Shown piece by piece: positions 43,170 to 52,790 of a stretch of 64,000 bases of DNA. The DNA comes from Diaminobutyricibacter sp. McL0608 (GTDB lineage Bacteria; Actinomycetota; Actinomycetes; Actinomycetales; Microbacteriaceae), in assembly GCF_039613825.1 (NCBI RefSeq), contig NZ_CP154826.1, positions 2,852,001 through 2,916,000 on the forward strand. The letters run 5' to 3'. The notes under the pieces are model-generated. The model was not told the origin of the DNA. It worked only from the letters and a program-made list of their open reading frames with translations, and did no database searches. A program made the translations under genes and the position numbers. The first letter of the stretch is position 1; every line of letters starts with the position of its first letter.

Positions 43170-43200
43170 CGGTTGGGCGCAACGCGCCAGACAAACACAG

Positions 43201-43273
43201 AGCCGGCCGCGGGACTCGAACCCGCAACCCCCGCTTTACAAGAGCGGTGCGCTACCAATTGCGCCAGGCCGGC
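43201..43273 (-). tRNA. tRNA-Thr (anticodon UGU)
   Basis: A 73-base cloverleaf on the minus strand. The acceptor stem is GCCGGCC/GGCCGGC with discriminator U, the D-stem GCGC/GCGC, the anticodon stem CCGCT/AGCGG with loop CUUGUAA, and the T-arm GCGGG-UUCGAGU-CCCGC. Anticodon UGU reads ACA and other threonine codons. CCA is not encoded. Confidence 0.96.
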
Positions 43274-43331
43274 CTGAGACGGGCTTGCCGTCTCGCCTGT
43301 CAATACTAAAGGGATCGGCGACCCCGCGACG

Positions 43332-44237
43332 TCACTTGGAGGGTGACGGGCTGGGCGTCGCAGTCGAGTACGCGTCGCCCTGCGCCTGCAGGACGAATGC
43401 TTTGAAGTCGTCCGCGCTGGTCAGCGAGCCGGTGTACTGCTTGCCGTTGACGATCACGAGTGGCGTACCGGTCAGCTTGCTGACGTTGGAGTTGGGGATG
43501 GGCCCAGCCAAGGCTCGGTCTGTCGCGTTCGCAACCCACGTCGTATAGGTGCCGTCGTCGATGCATTTGTCGATCGAGCTGACGTTCTTGGCACCTGCGG
43601 AGCTCACGTAGCCCTTGAGTTGCGCATCCGTGAGCCCGGCACTGCCCTCCTGCGGCTGGTTAGCGAACAGCAGGCGGTGGAAGTTCCAGAACTGGTCACC
43701 CGAATAGTTGGCCACGCAGGCCGCGGCGTTTGCGGCGCGCAGCGAGTATTTGGTTCCAGCCGAGTGGCTGGTGAGGATCGCGATCGGATGCACTTCGACG
43801 GTTGCGGCGCCCGACTTGGCCCACTCTTCGAGCTGGTCACCGTTGGTCTTCTCGAACTCACCGCAGAACGGGCAGAGGTAGTCGACATAGAGGCGGATGC
43901 TCACCACACTTCCCGAAGGGTCTGGTGTGGATGCGATGGGCGAGGCGTCGGCCGCGAGCGATTCCGTCGGAACGACTTTCAGCCCGGTTCCGACCACGAC
44001 CCCGTCGCTCGCCATGTTCGCCGGTCCCGGAACGGGTGGGCGGATGGCGCTGACGATGATCAGGACGACGACAGCAGCGACCGCCAGTACGCCGACGATG
44101 ATCCCCGACTGCAGGAAGACTCTGTTGCGCCGATCGCGCTTCTTCTGCTCTTCGCGGAGCTGGCGAGCCTTCTCCCTGGCCGCCTCACGCCGGTCGTTTC
44201 TGGAGGGACGGCTGTCGGTCGGTCCGCCGTGGGTCAT
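43332..44237 (-). CDS. DsbA-like thiol oxidoreductase, membrane-anchored
   Basis: A 301-aa predicted membrane-anchored thioredoxin-fold protein. A basic, helical N-terminus of about 40 residues (RREAAREKARQLREEQKKRD) precedes one transmembrane helix (SGIIVGVLAVAAVVVLIIVS), then an extracytoplasmic DsbA-type domain with the active site YLCPFCGEF. The cis-Pro motif TGTPLVIV is intact and two other Cys (AACVAN, DKCID) may form a pair. It probably forms or moves disulfides in secreted proteins. A Ser/Thr/Pro tail ends it. Its natural partner (VKOR or DsbD type) is not in the window. Confidence 0.88.
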   Translation of the reverse strand: MTHGGPTDSRPSRNDRREAAREKARQLREEQKKRDRRNRVFLQSGIIVGVLAVAAVVVLIIVSAIRPPVPGPANMASDGVVVGTGLKVVPTESLAADASPIASTPDPSGSVVSIRLYVDYLCPFCGEFEKTNGDQLEEWAKSGAATVEVHPIAILTSHSAGTKYSLRAANAAACVANYSGDQFWNFHRLLFANQPQEGSAGLTDAQLKGYVSSAGAKNVSSIDKCIDDGTYTTWVANATDRALAGPIPNSNVSKLTGTPLVIVNGKQYTGSLTSADDFKAFVLQAQGDAYSTATPSPSPSK

Positions 44238-44492
44238 GAATGTTCACTCCGGGGTTGGTCTGGGGCGGTTCACAGTTCATGCAAACGCAATGGAGATAGT
44301 AGTTCGGCAGTCTGGGAAACGACCAAACGGCGCCTGAGCCTGAGCGGTGCGCCTCATGAGAACCCGGGTAAACGGCACCGCCGCCGATGACATACTATGG
44401 GTCGTGGTCGCTGTCGCCCATATGGGGCAGCACCATATCCATTCACTACGGATCGTCCGGCACGTACCTGCCGGTGAAGGAGTCATTACATC

Positions 44493-45587
44493 ATGGCGTC
44501 AGTAACATTCGACAAGGCAACCCGCCTCTACCCGGGTTCCACCCGCCCCGCCGTCGACGAGCTCGACCTTCAGGTCGCAGACGGCGAGTTCCTCGTCCTC
44601 GTCGGTCCCTCCGGCTGTGGAAAGTCCACCTCCCTGCGCATGCTCGCGGGCCTCGAAGAGGTCAACGACGGCAACATCTTCATCGGTGAGCGCAATGTGA
44701 CGGATGTTCCGCCGAAGGATCGCGACATCGCGATGGTGTTCCAGAACTACGCTCTCTACCCGCACATGACGGTCGCCGAGAACATGGGTTTCGCCCTGAA
44801 GATCGCCGGTGTCAACAAGGATGAGCGCGCCGCTCGCGTTCTCGAAGCTGCAAAGCTGCTCGACCTCGAGCCGTACCTCGGCCGCAAGCCGAAGGCCCTC
44901 TCGGGTGGTCAGCGTCAGCGCGTCGCGATGGGTCGCGCGATCGTGCGTAGCCCACAGGTGTTCCTCATGGACGAGCCGCTGTCGAACCTCGACGCCAAGC
45001 TCCGCGTCCAGACCCGCACCCAGATCGCGTCGCTGACGCGTCGTCTCGGTGTCACGACCGTCTACGTCACGCACGACCAGACGGAGGCTCTGACCATGGG
45101 TGACCGCATCGCGGTCCTCAAGGACGGCGTGCTCCAGCAGGTCGGCACCCCGCGCGACCTGTACGCGCAGCCGAACAACGTGTTCGTCGCCGGCTTCATC
45201 GGTAGCCCGGCCATGAACCTGTTCTCGGCCGACGTGGTCGACGGTGGCGTGCAGTTCGGCACCGCGGTCGTCCCGCTCGAGCGCGAGACGCTTGCCGGCG
45301 CAGGCAAGGCGGTCACGATCGGTGTCCGTCCCGAAGACGTCGTCGTCTCCACCACAGAGGGCACCGGCCTCAAGGTTGCAGTCGACCTGGTCGAAGAGCT
45401 CGGCGCCGACGGCTACCTCTACGGCCACTCCGAGATCGACGGCAAGCGCACCGACATCGTCGGACGCGTCGACGGTCGCATCCACCCCAACGCGGGCGAC
45501 ACGGTCTACATCGCCCCGAAGCCGGGCCACGTGCACGCCTTCCACGCAGAGTCGGGCGAGCGTCTCGGCGGGGCAGTCGTCGACTAA
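44493..45587 (+). CDS. Sugar ABC transporter ATPase (UgpC/MsmX/MsiK type)
   Basis: A 364-aa cytosolic ATPase of the carbohydrate importer class. Walker A GPSGCGKST is near residue 37, the signature LSGGQRQRVAMGRA near 134, Walker B VFLMDEPLSNLD near 155, and the OB-fold regulatory domain follows. There are no permease or binding-protein genes nearby and a terminator follows directly, so it is a single-gene unit. In actinobacteria such ATPases (MsiK) often serve many sugar importers. UgpC is the name usually applied by homology. Its frequent GGT/CGT codons differ from neighbours and suggest high expression. Confidence 0.9.
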   Translation: MASVTFDKATRLYPGSTRPAVDELDLQVADGEFLVLVGPSGCGKSTSLRMLAGLEEVNDGNIFIGERNVTDVPPKDRDIAMVFQNYALYPHMTVAENMGFALKIAGVNKDERAARVLEAAKLLDLEPYLGRKPKALSGGQRQRVAMGRAIVRSPQVFLMDEPLSNLDAKLRVQTRTQIASLTRRLGVTTVYVTHDQTEALTMGDRIAVLKDGVLQQVGTPRDLYAQPNNVFVAGFIGSPAMNLFSADVVDGGVQFGTAVVPLERETLAGAGKAVTIGVRPEDVVVSTTEGTGLKVAVDLVEELGADGYLYGHSEIDGKRTDIVGRVDGRIHPNAGDTVYIAPKPGHVHAFHAESGERLGGAVVD

Positions 45588-45606
45588 TCCGTTCCATCCG
45601 TTTCAC

Positions 45607-45646
45607 GCACAGTGCCGTGGCTCCTTCCGGGGTCGCGGCACTGTGC
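45607..45646 (+). terminator. Rho-independent terminator of the sugar ATPase gene
   Basis: GCACAGTGCCG, an 18-base interior, then CGGCACTGTGC followed by ATTTTC. An 11-bp GC-rich stem with a short T-tract, 20 bases after the ATPase stop. Confidence 0.85.
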
Positions 45647-45685
45647 ATTTTCGGGCTTTCCAGCCTCGTCCGATAGGTTTCTTCC

Positions 45686-46987
45686 ATGAGCGGTTCACTC
45701 AATATCACCGCGGCCACCGTCGATCCGGCCCTTCTCGACCTCCCGTGGAACCTGCCGCTCGACGAATGGTCGAACGACCACATCGCGATCCTGCCGAAAG
45801 GCATCTCGCGCCACCTGGTGCGATTCGCGAACCTCTCCGGGTATGTCATCGCGATCAAGGAGACGTCGTCGGAACTCGCCAAGCGCGAGTACGAGATGCT
45901 TCGCACGCTGCAGCGCGTCGACATCCCCTGTGTCGACCCTGTCGCCGTGATCAACAACCGTACGGATGACGAGGGCGACGCACTGAAGTCGGCGCTCGTC
46001 ACCCGCCACCTCAAGTTCTCGCTTCCCTATCGCGCCCTCTTCTCGCAGACGCTGCGCCCCGACACGGCCACACGCCTGGTCGATGCGCTGGCGGTGCTGC
46101 TGGTGCGCCTCCACATCGTCGGCTTCTTCTGGGGTGATGTCTCGCTCTCGAACACGCTGTTCCGCCGCGACGCCGGCGCGTTCGCCGCGTACCTGGTGGA
46201 TGCGGAGACCGGCCAGCTCTATGACGGCGGCCTCTCGAACGGGCAGCGCGAGAATGACCTCGAGATCGCCCGGGTCAACATCGCCGGTGAACTGATGGAT
46301 CTCGAAGCCGGCGGGAGGGTGGATGAGGAGCTCGACCCGATCAAAGTGTCGAACGGTATCGTCGCCGCCTACCGGTCACTCTGGAAGGAACTCACCGGCA
46401 GCGAGTCGTTCGCTTCGTCGGAGCGCTGGCGGATCAGCAAGCGTGTCGACCGTCTGAACGAGCTCGGCTTCGACATCGAGGAACTCGCGATCAAGACGGA
46501 CGAGAAGGGCACGACGGTGCGCATCCAGCCGAAGGTCGTCGACGCCGGGCACCACCAGCGCCGGCTTCTTCGTCTGACCGGCCTGGATGCTCAGGAGAAC
46601 CAGGCGCGCCGCCTGCTGAACGACCTCGACTCGTACGCCGCGACCCTGGGCAAGGCCGGACTCGACGAGGAGGCGATGGCGCACGAATGGCTGATGCGTG
46701 TCTTCGAGCCGATCGTCCGCGCGATCCCTGCCGACCTGAAGGGCAAGCTGGAGCCGGCTGAGGTGTTCCACCAGTTGCTGGAGCACCGCTGGTTCATGTC
46801 GCAGGACGAGGGCCGCGACGTGCCGCTGGCGGAGGCGCTGAGTTCGTACATCAAAGATGTCCTTCGGCACCGTCGCGATGAGGCGACCGTGATCGGCCCC
46901 CCCACCGAGACGTTGAGCATCCCCGTGATGACAGGCGCGATCGGCACGATCACCGACGACGAAGACGACTGGCGCGCGAAGGTCTGA
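45686..46987 (+). CDS. DUF4032 protein, lipopolysaccharide-kinase-like fold
   Basis: A 433-aa protein of the DUF4032 family. The N-terminal half looks like a small protein/sugar kinase fold: YVIAIKETSSELAKREYEML (a candidate ATP-binding Lys and helix), HIVGFFWGDVSLSNTLF (catalytic-loop-like Asp and Asn), and YLVDAETGQLY (candidate metal-binding Asp). The C-terminal half is helical DUF4032 sequence. The substrate is unknown and activity untested. The ATG is preceded by little ribosome-site sequence. It lies alone between two terminated units and ends before rlmB. Confidence 0.82.
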   Translation: MSGSLNITAATVDPALLDLPWNLPLDEWSNDHIAILPKGISRHLVRFANLSGYVIAIKETSSELAKREYEMLRTLQRVDIPCVDPVAVINNRTDDEGDALKSALVTRHLKFSLPYRALFSQTLRPDTATRLVDALAVLLVRLHIVGFFWGDVSLSNTLFRRDAGAFAAYLVDAETGQLYDGGLSNGQRENDLEIARVNIAGELMDLEAGGRVDEELDPIKVSNGIVAAYRSLWKELTGSESFASSERWRISKRVDRLNELGFDIEELAIKTDEKGTTVRIQPKVVDAGHHQRRLLRLTGLDAQENQARRLLNDLDSYAATLGKAGLDEEAMAHEWLMRVFEPIVRAIPADLKGKLEPAEVFHQLLEHRWFMSQDEGRDVPLAEALSSYIKDVLRHRRDEATVIGPPTETLSIPVMTGAIGTITDDEDDWRAKV

Positions 46988-47032
46988 GCCGGTGGTGGTT
47001 GGCTGCGCCGCTCCTCGAAGTAGCGAGCGCTG

Positions 47033-48055
47033 CTATTTGGTCGAGCGTAGTTTCGAGATCTCGTAGAGGGTGACGCTCGCGGCGATTCCGGCGTTGAGGG
47101 ATTCGGTCGCGTCGCTGATCGGAATCGAGACGATCGCATCGCACGTCTCTGTGACCAGGCGCGACAGGCCTTTCCCTTCGCTGCCGACCACGATGACGAC
47201 GGGACGATCGGCGAGTTCGAGCCCGGGCAGCGAGACATCTCCGCCGCCGTCGAGACCGAGGACGAACACGCCTCGCTCCTTCAACGCTTTGAGGGTCTGC
47301 GTCAGGTTGCTCGCCATAGCGACGGGAGTGCGGGCGGCAGCGCCTGCCGAGGTCTTCCACGCTGACGCCGTCATGCCGACCGAACGTCGCTGCGGCACGA
47401 TGACGGCGTGGCCGCCGAACGCTGCGGTCGAGCGGATGATCGCTCCGAGGTTGCGAGGATCGGTGATGCCGTCGAGCGCGACGAACAGCGGCTTCTTTCC
47501 GCGGCTGATGGTCAGGTCGAGAAGTTCCATGGGGTGCGCGTACTCGTACGGCGGCACCTTGAGGGCGACGCCCTGATGGACCGAGTCACGCCCTGCGATG
47601 CGGTCGAGTTCCGGCCGCATGACTTCGAGGATCGGGATGCCGCGGCCCGTCGCGATGGAAAGGATCTCCTTGACCCGGTCGTCGACCTCGATGCGCGAGG
47701 CGATGTAGAGCGTCGATGTGGGGATCTTGGCCCGAAGCGCCTCGAGCACGGAATTTCGCCCGGTCACGACCTCACTCTCATCGGCCGCCTTCGGGCGTCG
47801 AGTCTGTGTTCGGGGTGCCGTCTCGATGCGCCCACCGCGAGTCTGCTGTCCGGGCTTGCCCTTTCCGCCCGCCGCCGAGTAGCGATCGCGGGCAGCCTTC
47901 GCCTTGCCTGCCGGGTGATACGGGCGGTCTTCAGCCTTCGGGGTGGGTCCTTTGCCTTCGAGGGCTTGACGCCCCTGGCCGCCCGAGCCCACTTGGGGAC
48001 CACGTCGTGCTTTGCGCACGGCTCCCGCACGGGGCTTTCCGCCACTGTTCTTCAC
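47033..48055 (-). CDS. rlmB: 23S rRNA (guanosine-2'-O-)-methyltransferase RlmB (TrmH family)
   Basis: A 340-aa SpoU/TrmH methyltransferase. The catalytic domain has a trefoil knot with [16 protein letters not shown] (motif 1), [14 protein letters not shown] (motif 2) and [21 protein letters not shown] (motif 3). It 2'-O-methylates a guanosine of 23S rRNA. An N-terminal basic, Gly/Lys-rich extension of about 90 residues precedes the SpoU substrate-binding domain ([12 protein letters not shown]), longer than in E. coli. GTG 48055 overlaps the cysS stop as GTGA, so it is in the carD-ispDF-cysS operon. Its order matches Rv3579c in Mycobacterium (from memory). Confidence 0.92.
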   Translation of the reverse strand: MKNSGGKPRAGAVRKARRGPQVGSGGQGRQALEGKGPTPKAEDRPYHPAGKAKAARDRYSAAGGKGKPGQQTRGGRIETAPRTQTRRPKAADESEVVTGRNSVLEALRAKIPTSTLYIASRIEVDDRVKEILSIATGRGIPILEVMRPELDRIAGRDSVHQGVALKVPPYEYAHPMELLDLTISRGKKPLFVALDGITDPRNLGAIIRSTAAFGGHAVIVPQRRSVGMTASAWKTSAGAAARTPVAMASNLTQTLKALKERGVFVLGLDGGGDVSLPGLELADRPVVIVVGSEGKGLSRLVTETCDAIVSIPISDATESLNAGIAASVTLYEISKLRSTK

Positions 48056-49485
48056 TGTTCAACACTCCAATGCGCACCCGATGGGGTGTCTTCGATGGTG
48101 ATTCCGGCGCCGACGAGTTCGTCGCGGATGCGGTCGGCTGCAGAGAAATCGCGATTCGCTCGCGCCGACTGCCGGTCGTCGAGCAGGCGCTCGACGAGTG
48201 CGGACAACGCGGAACGAGCGCCCGAGTCCTCCGCAGAGTTCCAAACGGGTGCGAGCGGGTTGATGCCCAGCACGTCCGTCATCGCGAGTACCTGCCCGCG
48301 GGCGACGGCCGCCGCCTCCAAGTCTTCCGCATCAAGCGCCGCGTTTCCTGAACGCACGGTGTCGTGCAGTACGGCGAGGGCCTGGGGCACGGCGAGATCG
48401 TCGTCCATTGCGTCGGCGAACGCGGCCGGGATGACCGGCGCGCCCGACCCGGCGAATCGCGTCGGGGCCAGCCGACGATCGACACGTTCGAAGAATCCGG
48501 AGATCCGTTCGAGCGCCGCCTCGGCTTCGGCAAGCGATCCGTCGTGGAAATCGATGGTCGACCTGTAGTGGGCCGCCCCCAGGTAGTAGCGGATGACCAA
48601 CGGCCTGGCCTGTCCGAGCAGGTCTGCTGCGTAGACCGAGTTGCCGAGCGACTTGCTCATCTTCTGGCCGTTCACATTCACGAGCCCGTTGTGCACCCAG
48701 TAGTTGGCGAAGGCGTGACCGGCCGCAGTCGACTGGGCGAGTTCGTTCTCATGATGCGGAAACCGAAGGTCGAGGCCTCCCCCGTGGATGTCGAAATTGG
48801 TGCCGAGGTAGCGTTCCGACATTGCAGAGCATTCGATGTGCCAACCCGGCCGACCGGATCCCCACGGACTCGGCCACGACGCCGATTCGGGCTCGTCCTC
48901 TTTTCGTCCCTTCCACAGGGCGAAATCGCGTGCGTCACGTTTGGCACGCGGGTCTGCGTCGGCGGCGGCCTCCATGTTGTCGATGCTCTGCCGGGTGAGT
49001 TCGCCGTACGCGGGCCAGCTCTTCACGTCGAAATAGACGTCGCCGGATCCGTCGTCGGCGACGTAGGCATGCCCCGTGTCGACGAGGCGGCGGATGATGT
49101 CCTGCATCTGGGGGATGCTCGCAGTGGCCCGCGGTTCGTAGGTGGGTGCCATCACACCCAGTGCCGTATAGCCGGCGGTGAATTCGAGTTCGAACCGGTA
49201 GGCGAGTGCCCACCATTGCTCCGAACTGCCCTCGGCCTGCGCCGCCGCCGAGTTGACGAGGATCTTGTCGTCGATGTCGGTGACGTTGCGCACCAGCGTC
49301 ACAGCGAAGCCACGGTGGGTGAACCACCGGCGGAGGATGTCGTAGACGAGGGCCGAACGCAGGTGACCGATGTGCGGGGAAGACTGCACCGTGGGTCCGC
49401 AGACGTACATTCCTACCGCACCATCCGTGATGGGTTGGAAGTCCCGCAGCGCCTGGGCCCGGGTGTCGTAGAGTCGCACAGTCAC
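48052..49485 (-). CDS. cysS: Cysteinyl-tRNA synthetase
   Basis: A 477-aa class I synthetase that charges tRNA-Cys. [20 protein letters not shown] carries the HIGH motif, zinc ligands lie in the CGPTVQ and [13 protein letters not shown] regions, and KMSKSLGN is the KMSKS loop. Length is normal. It follows ispDF by 45 bases and overlaps rlmB. A paralogous MshC for mycothiol synthesis is expected elsewhere; this copy retains the full anticodon-binding tail and is the true CysS. Confidence 0.96.
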   Translation of the reverse strand: MTVRLYDTRAQALRDFQPITDGAVGMYVCGPTVQSSPHIGHLRSALVYDILRRWFTHRGFAVTLVRNVTDIDDKILVNSAAAQAEGSSEQWWALAYRFELEFTAGYTALGVMAPTYEPRATASIPQMQDIIRRLVDTGHAYVADDGSGDVYFDVKSWPAYGELTRQSIDNMEAAADADPRAKRDARDFALWKGRKEDEPESASWPSPWGSGRPGWHIECSAMSERYLGTNFDIHGGGLDLRFPHHENELAQSTAAGHAFANYWVHNGLVNVNGQKMSKSLGNSVYAADLLGQARPLVIRYYLGAAHYRSTIDFHDGSLAEAEAALERISGFFERVDRRLAPTRFAGSGAPVIPAAFADAMDDDLAVPQALAVLHDTVRSGNAALDAEDLEAAAVARGQVLAMTDVLGINPLAPVWNSAEDSGARSALSALVERLLDDRQSARANRDFSAADRIRDELVGAGITIEDTPSGAHWSVEQ

Positions 49486-49530
49486 GCGTCTAGCCTACGG
49501 GCAGGCCTTCGTCGCCGCGGCGCTGCCGTC

Positions 49531-50730
49531 TTATGTGTCAGAACGGCTGACAGCTCCCGCATTGTGGAGGAGAAGTGCCGTCGCGATGACGGCGACGCCT
49601 TCGCCACGACCGGTGAACCCCAGGCCGTCGGTCGTGGTCGCGCTGATCGAGACCGGCGCCCCGACGAACTCGCTCAGCAACGCTTCCGCCTCATGACGAC
49701 GTGCGGCGAACCGGGGGCGGTTGCCGATCACCTGAACCGCGACGTTCCCGACACGGAAGCCCGCGTTCTCGACCAGGCGGCGGGCTTCGCGCACGAACAC
49801 CTCGCCATGGGCGCCCTGGAACCGGGGATCGTCGGTTCCGAAGGTGCCTCCGATGTCGCCCAGCCCGGCCGCGGAGAGCAGCGCATCCGTTATCGCGTGC
49901 GACACCGCATCCCCGTCGCTGTGGCCGGCGAGTCCGGCCTCGCCCGGCCAGTGCAGGCCGGCGAGCCACAGCTCTGCAACCGGGTCGAAGCCGTGAGTGT
50001 CCGTGCCGACGCCGATCCGCGGGCTGTCATCCGGACGCGAGACGAGTTCCTCGGCCCGACGCAGATCCCACGGGGTGGTGATCTTGAAGGCCATCGGGTC
50101 ACCGGCCACGACGCTGACCCGGCGTCCGGATGCACTCACCAGCGCAGCATCGTCCGTCGCCTCTTCCCGCGCCCGGGCATATGCCTCGACGAGGTCGCCC
50201 TTCGGGTAACCCTGCGGCGTCTGGACCGCAGAGAGTGCGGACCGATCGACGGTCTCGACGATGTCGTCACGCGCATCCACGCGTTTGACCGTGTCGCTCA
50301 CGGGAAGTCCGGGTACGACACCGTGACCTCGGGCATCGACTTCGGCGATCACGCGTTCGAAGAGCGCGCTCGGAGTCAGCGCGCGGGCGGCGTCGTGGAC
50401 GAGCACGACCTGCGCGGAGTCCTGCACCCGGTCGAGGCCTGCCAGTACGGACTGCTGGCGCGTCTCGCCGCCTGCGACGACCGTCACCGCTGCGGCGGCG
50501 GCTCCGGCGACATCGGCAGCGATCACTCGGGCATCGTCGACGAACTCGGACGGGGCGACGATGATGACCTGCGCGTGCTCGCTCATACCCAGGACGGAAT
50601 GGAGAGAGCGTCCGAGAAGCGTGACACCGCCGACGGGAACGAACGCCTTCGGCGTCGCAGCTCCGAGCCGTGTGCCGCTACCCGCGGCGACGACGATCAC
50701 GGCGACGCGCGGCTCGCTCGTTTCGGTCAT
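49531..50730 (-). CDS. ispDF: Bifunctional IspD/IspF (MEP pathway)
   Basis: A 399-aa fusion of two isoprenoid enzymes. The N-terminal IspD domain (residues 1-230; [18 protein letters not shown]) makes CDP-methylerythritol; the C-terminal IspF domain (from about 236; [13 protein letters not shown], then [21 protein letters not shown]) makes the cyclodiphosphate. Metal ligands Asp/His of IspF are present. Fused forms are known from several bacteria; in mycobacteria the two are adjacent separate genes. It follows carD and precedes cysS, the same order as Rv3583c-Rv3580c. Confidence 0.95.
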   Translation of the reverse strand: MTETSEPRVAVIVVAAGSGTRLGAATPKAFVPVGGVTLLGRSLHSVLGMSEHAQVIIVAPSEFVDDARVIAADVAGAAAAAVTVVAGGETRQQSVLAGLDRVQDSAQVVLVHDAARALTPSALFERVIAEVDARGHGVVPGLPVSDTVKRVDARDDIVETVDRSALSAVQTPQGYPKGDLVEAYARAREEATDDAALVSASGRRVSVVAGDPMAFKITTPWDLRRAEELVSRPDDSPRIGVGTDTHGFDPVAELWLAGLHWPGEAGLAGHSDGDAVSHAITDALLSAAGLGDIGGTFGTDDPRFQGAHGEVFVREARRLVENAGFRVGNVAVQVIGNRPRFAARRHEAEALLSEFVGAPVSISATTTDGLGFTGRGEGVAVIATALLLHNAGAVSRSDT

Positions 50731-50824
50731 GCGTTCGAGCGTACGCGATCGCGCGCGTGTCGAACACGTGGAGCACGAACACGAGCAGCCCGTGCACGCC
50801 CAGCGCGAGCGCGCAGAGCGCGAA

Positions 50825-50884
50825 CGTGACAGTTCCGGTCGAGCATGGCAGTTCTACCTGTCACATTCGACCGGAACGGTCACG
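50825..50884 (-). terminator. Long hairpin between carD and ispDF
   Basis: Eighteen-base arms (CGTGACAGTTCCGGTCGA and complement) with one mismatch and a 24-base interior. A shorter GTGACAG...CTGTCAC pairing can compete. It lies 9 bases past the carD stop, so it may end or reduce readthrough from carD into ispDF. It lacks a T-tract. Confidence 0.55.
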
Positions 50885-50892
50885 CTCGGCAC

Positions 50893-51375
50893 TTAGGAAG
50901 CGAGTACCTCGTCGAGCAGGCTCGACGCCTTCTCGTCGTCGGTCTTCTCTGCGAGTGCGAGCTCGGAGATGAGGATCTGACGTGCCTTGGCAAGCATGCG
51001 CTTCTCACCAGCGGAGAGGCCGCGGTCCTGGTCGCGGCGCCACAGGTCGCGCACGACCTCGGAGACCTTGATCACGTCGCCGGAGGCGAGCTTCTCAAGG
51101 TTCGCCTTGTAGCGGCGGGACCAGTTCGTGGGCTCCTCGGTGAACGGAGCGCGAAGCACCTCGAACACGCGGTCGAGGCCCTCTTTACCGATCACATCCC
51201 GGACGCCGACGAGGTCGACGTTTTCGGCCGGAACCTCGATGGTCAGGTCGCCCTGAGTCACATTGAGCTTGAGGTACAGCTTCTCTTCACCCTTAATGGT
51301 TCTCTTTTTGACTTCGGTGATTGTCGCGGCACCGTGGTGCGGGTATACGACGGTTTCGCCAACCTCGAAAAGCAT
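50893..51375 (-). CDS. carD: CarD-family transcriptional regulator
   Basis: A 160-aa essential-type regulator that binds the RNA polymerase beta subunit and stabilises open promoter complexes at rRNA and other promoters. The N-terminal Tudor-like RNAP-interacting domain ([20 protein letters not shown]) and the helical C-terminal DNA-binding domain ([17 protein letters not shown] and [20 protein letters not shown]) are intact. ATG 51375 is chosen over an in-frame start at 51396. It is the first gene ahead of ispDF-cysS-rlmB. Confidence 0.96.
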   Translation of the reverse strand: MLFEVGETVVYPHHGAATITEVKKRTIKGEEKLYLKLNVTQGDLTIEVPAENVDLVGVRDVIGKEGLDRVFEVLRAPFTEEPTNWSRRYKANLEKLASGDVIKVSEVVRDLWRRDQDRGLSAGEKRMLAKARQILISELALAEKTDDEKASSLLDEVLAS

Positions 51376-51536
51376 AGATTGATGTCCCTTCAGCAACCTC
51401 TAGGATACCACAGAGACCCAGTGGTAAGGTTCGCCCTGGCCACCCCGGAGGCCCTCCCCCGATACGCTAAACTCGAAGCGCATTCCGCCCATCGACGGAC
51501 CTCATCGAGGCCATGCGGAACGACTTGGAGGGTCTT

Positions 51537-52094
51537 GTGAGAGCTCGCATCGCGGCATCCATCGTCTTGGCGATCGCGGTCACGTTGGGTACTGCAGGGT
51601 GCGGGTTCCTGGCGCCTCAGTCGACTACGAGGCACTATGACGCGAGCGACGGCGTGAGCGGAAACGTCGGCGACATCGCCGTGCGCAACGCTCTCATCGT
51701 GACCGGCGACGGCACCACCGGCAACCTCGTCGTAACGCTCGTCAACAGTGGCGCGGTGGCTCACCGCGTGCAGATCGAGCGGGGGACCGGCTCACAGGAA
51801 TCGACGTCCGTCGTCGTCGGTGCAGGGCAGACGAAAGAGCTCGGTTCCAAGGGCGACACGATCATCCTCTTCCGCGACCTCAACTCGATCCCGGGCAGCC
51901 TCTACCCGCTGTACTTCCAATACGGCGCCCAGACCGGACTCCCGCTGCGGGTACCCGTGCTCGACGGCGGCCTGCCGGAGTACGCCGACCTGACGCCCGC
52001 GCACGTGGCTGCGGACGCTCTCAGCACACCGACGCCTTTGCCCAAGCCCGCACCCGCCCTCACTCCGACGCCGACCCCGACCTCCACTCCTTAG
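51537..52094 (+). CDS. Predicted lipoprotein of unknown function
   Basis: A 185-aa secreted lipoprotein. The signal peptide ends in the lipobox LGTAGC (Cys near 21). A beta-rich region follows (DIAVRNALIVTGDGTTGNLV, then VALVNSG-like repeats) and the tail is a Pro/Thr repeat. The core resembles copper-chaperone-like or DUF461 folds only loosely, so no function is assigned. GTG 51537 has GGAGGG at a good distance and is preferred over ATG 51513. It is divergent from carD and convergent with regX3. Confidence 0.78.
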   Translation: MRARIAASIVLAIAVTLGTAGCGFLAPQSTTRHYDASDGVSGNVGDIAVRNALIVTGDGTTGNLVVTLVNSGAVAHRVQIERGTGSQESTSVVVGAGQTKELGSKGDTIILFRDLNSIPGSLYPLYFQYGAQTGLPLRVPVLDGGLPEYADLTPAHVAADALSTPTPLPKPAPALTPTPTPTSTP

Positions 52095-52106
52095 GCTGTC
52101 CGCACC

Positions 52107-52790
52107 TCACGCATTGAAGCGGTAGCCGAGCCCACGTACCGTCACGAGCATGGACGGCTCGGAGGGGTTCTCCTCGATGCGTGACCGGATGCGCTTGATG
52201 TGCACGTCGAGCGTCTTCGTGTCGCCGAAGTAGTCGCTCCCCCACACCCGGTCGATCAGCTGGCCGCGGGTGAGCACGCGTCCGGCGTTGCGCAGCAGCA
52301 GTTCGAGCAGTTCGAATTCCTTCAGCGGCATGGAGATCTCGCTCCCGCTGACTGCGACCGTGTGCCGGTCGACGTCCATCCGCACGGAGCCGGCTTCCAG
52401 GATTCCGTCGTCATCGAGTTCGTCGCTTTCCACACGGCGCCGGAGCACAGCGCGGATGCGCGCGAGAAGCTCCCGCGTCGAGTACGGCTTCGTCACATAG
52501 TCGTCGGCGCCGAGCTCGAGTCCGACGACGATGTCCACTTCGGAGTCCTTGGCCGTGAGCATGATGATGGGCACGGTCGATCGCACCCGGATCTCCCGGC
52601 ACACCTCGGTCCCCGGGATCCCAGGGAGCATCAGGTCGAGGAGGATGAGGTCGGCTCCGAGCCGATCGAACTCGGCGAGCGCGGTCGGGCCGTCCTCTGC
52701 TACCGATATGTCGTAGCCTTCGCGTTTGAGCAGGAACGCGAGCGGCTCGCTCAACGCTGCTTCATCCTCTACAAGAAGGATGTGGGTCAC
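52107..52790 (-). CDS. regX3: Response regulator RegX3 (phosphate)
   Basis: A 227-aa OmpR-family regulator. LVEDEAALSEPLAFLLKREG starts the receiver, the phospho-acceptor is in LILLDLMLPGIPGTEV and Lys in VTKPYS. The winged-helix domain ends with TVRGLGYRFNA. The order with SenX3, and PhoU just divergent, identify it as the phosphate-limitation regulator. GTG 52790 overlaps the senX3 stop as GTGA. Confidence 0.92.
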   Translation of the reverse strand: MTHILLVEDEAALSEPLAFLLKREGYDISVAEDGPTALAEFDRLGADLILLDLMLPGIPGTEVCREIRVRSTVPIIMLTAKDSEVDIVVGLELGADDYVTKPYSTRELLARIRAVLRRRVESDELDDDGILEAGSVRMDVDRHTVAVSGSEISMPLKEFELLELLLRNAGRVLTRGQLIDRVWGSDYFGDTKTLDVHIKRIRSRIEENPSEPSMLVTVRGLGYRFNA

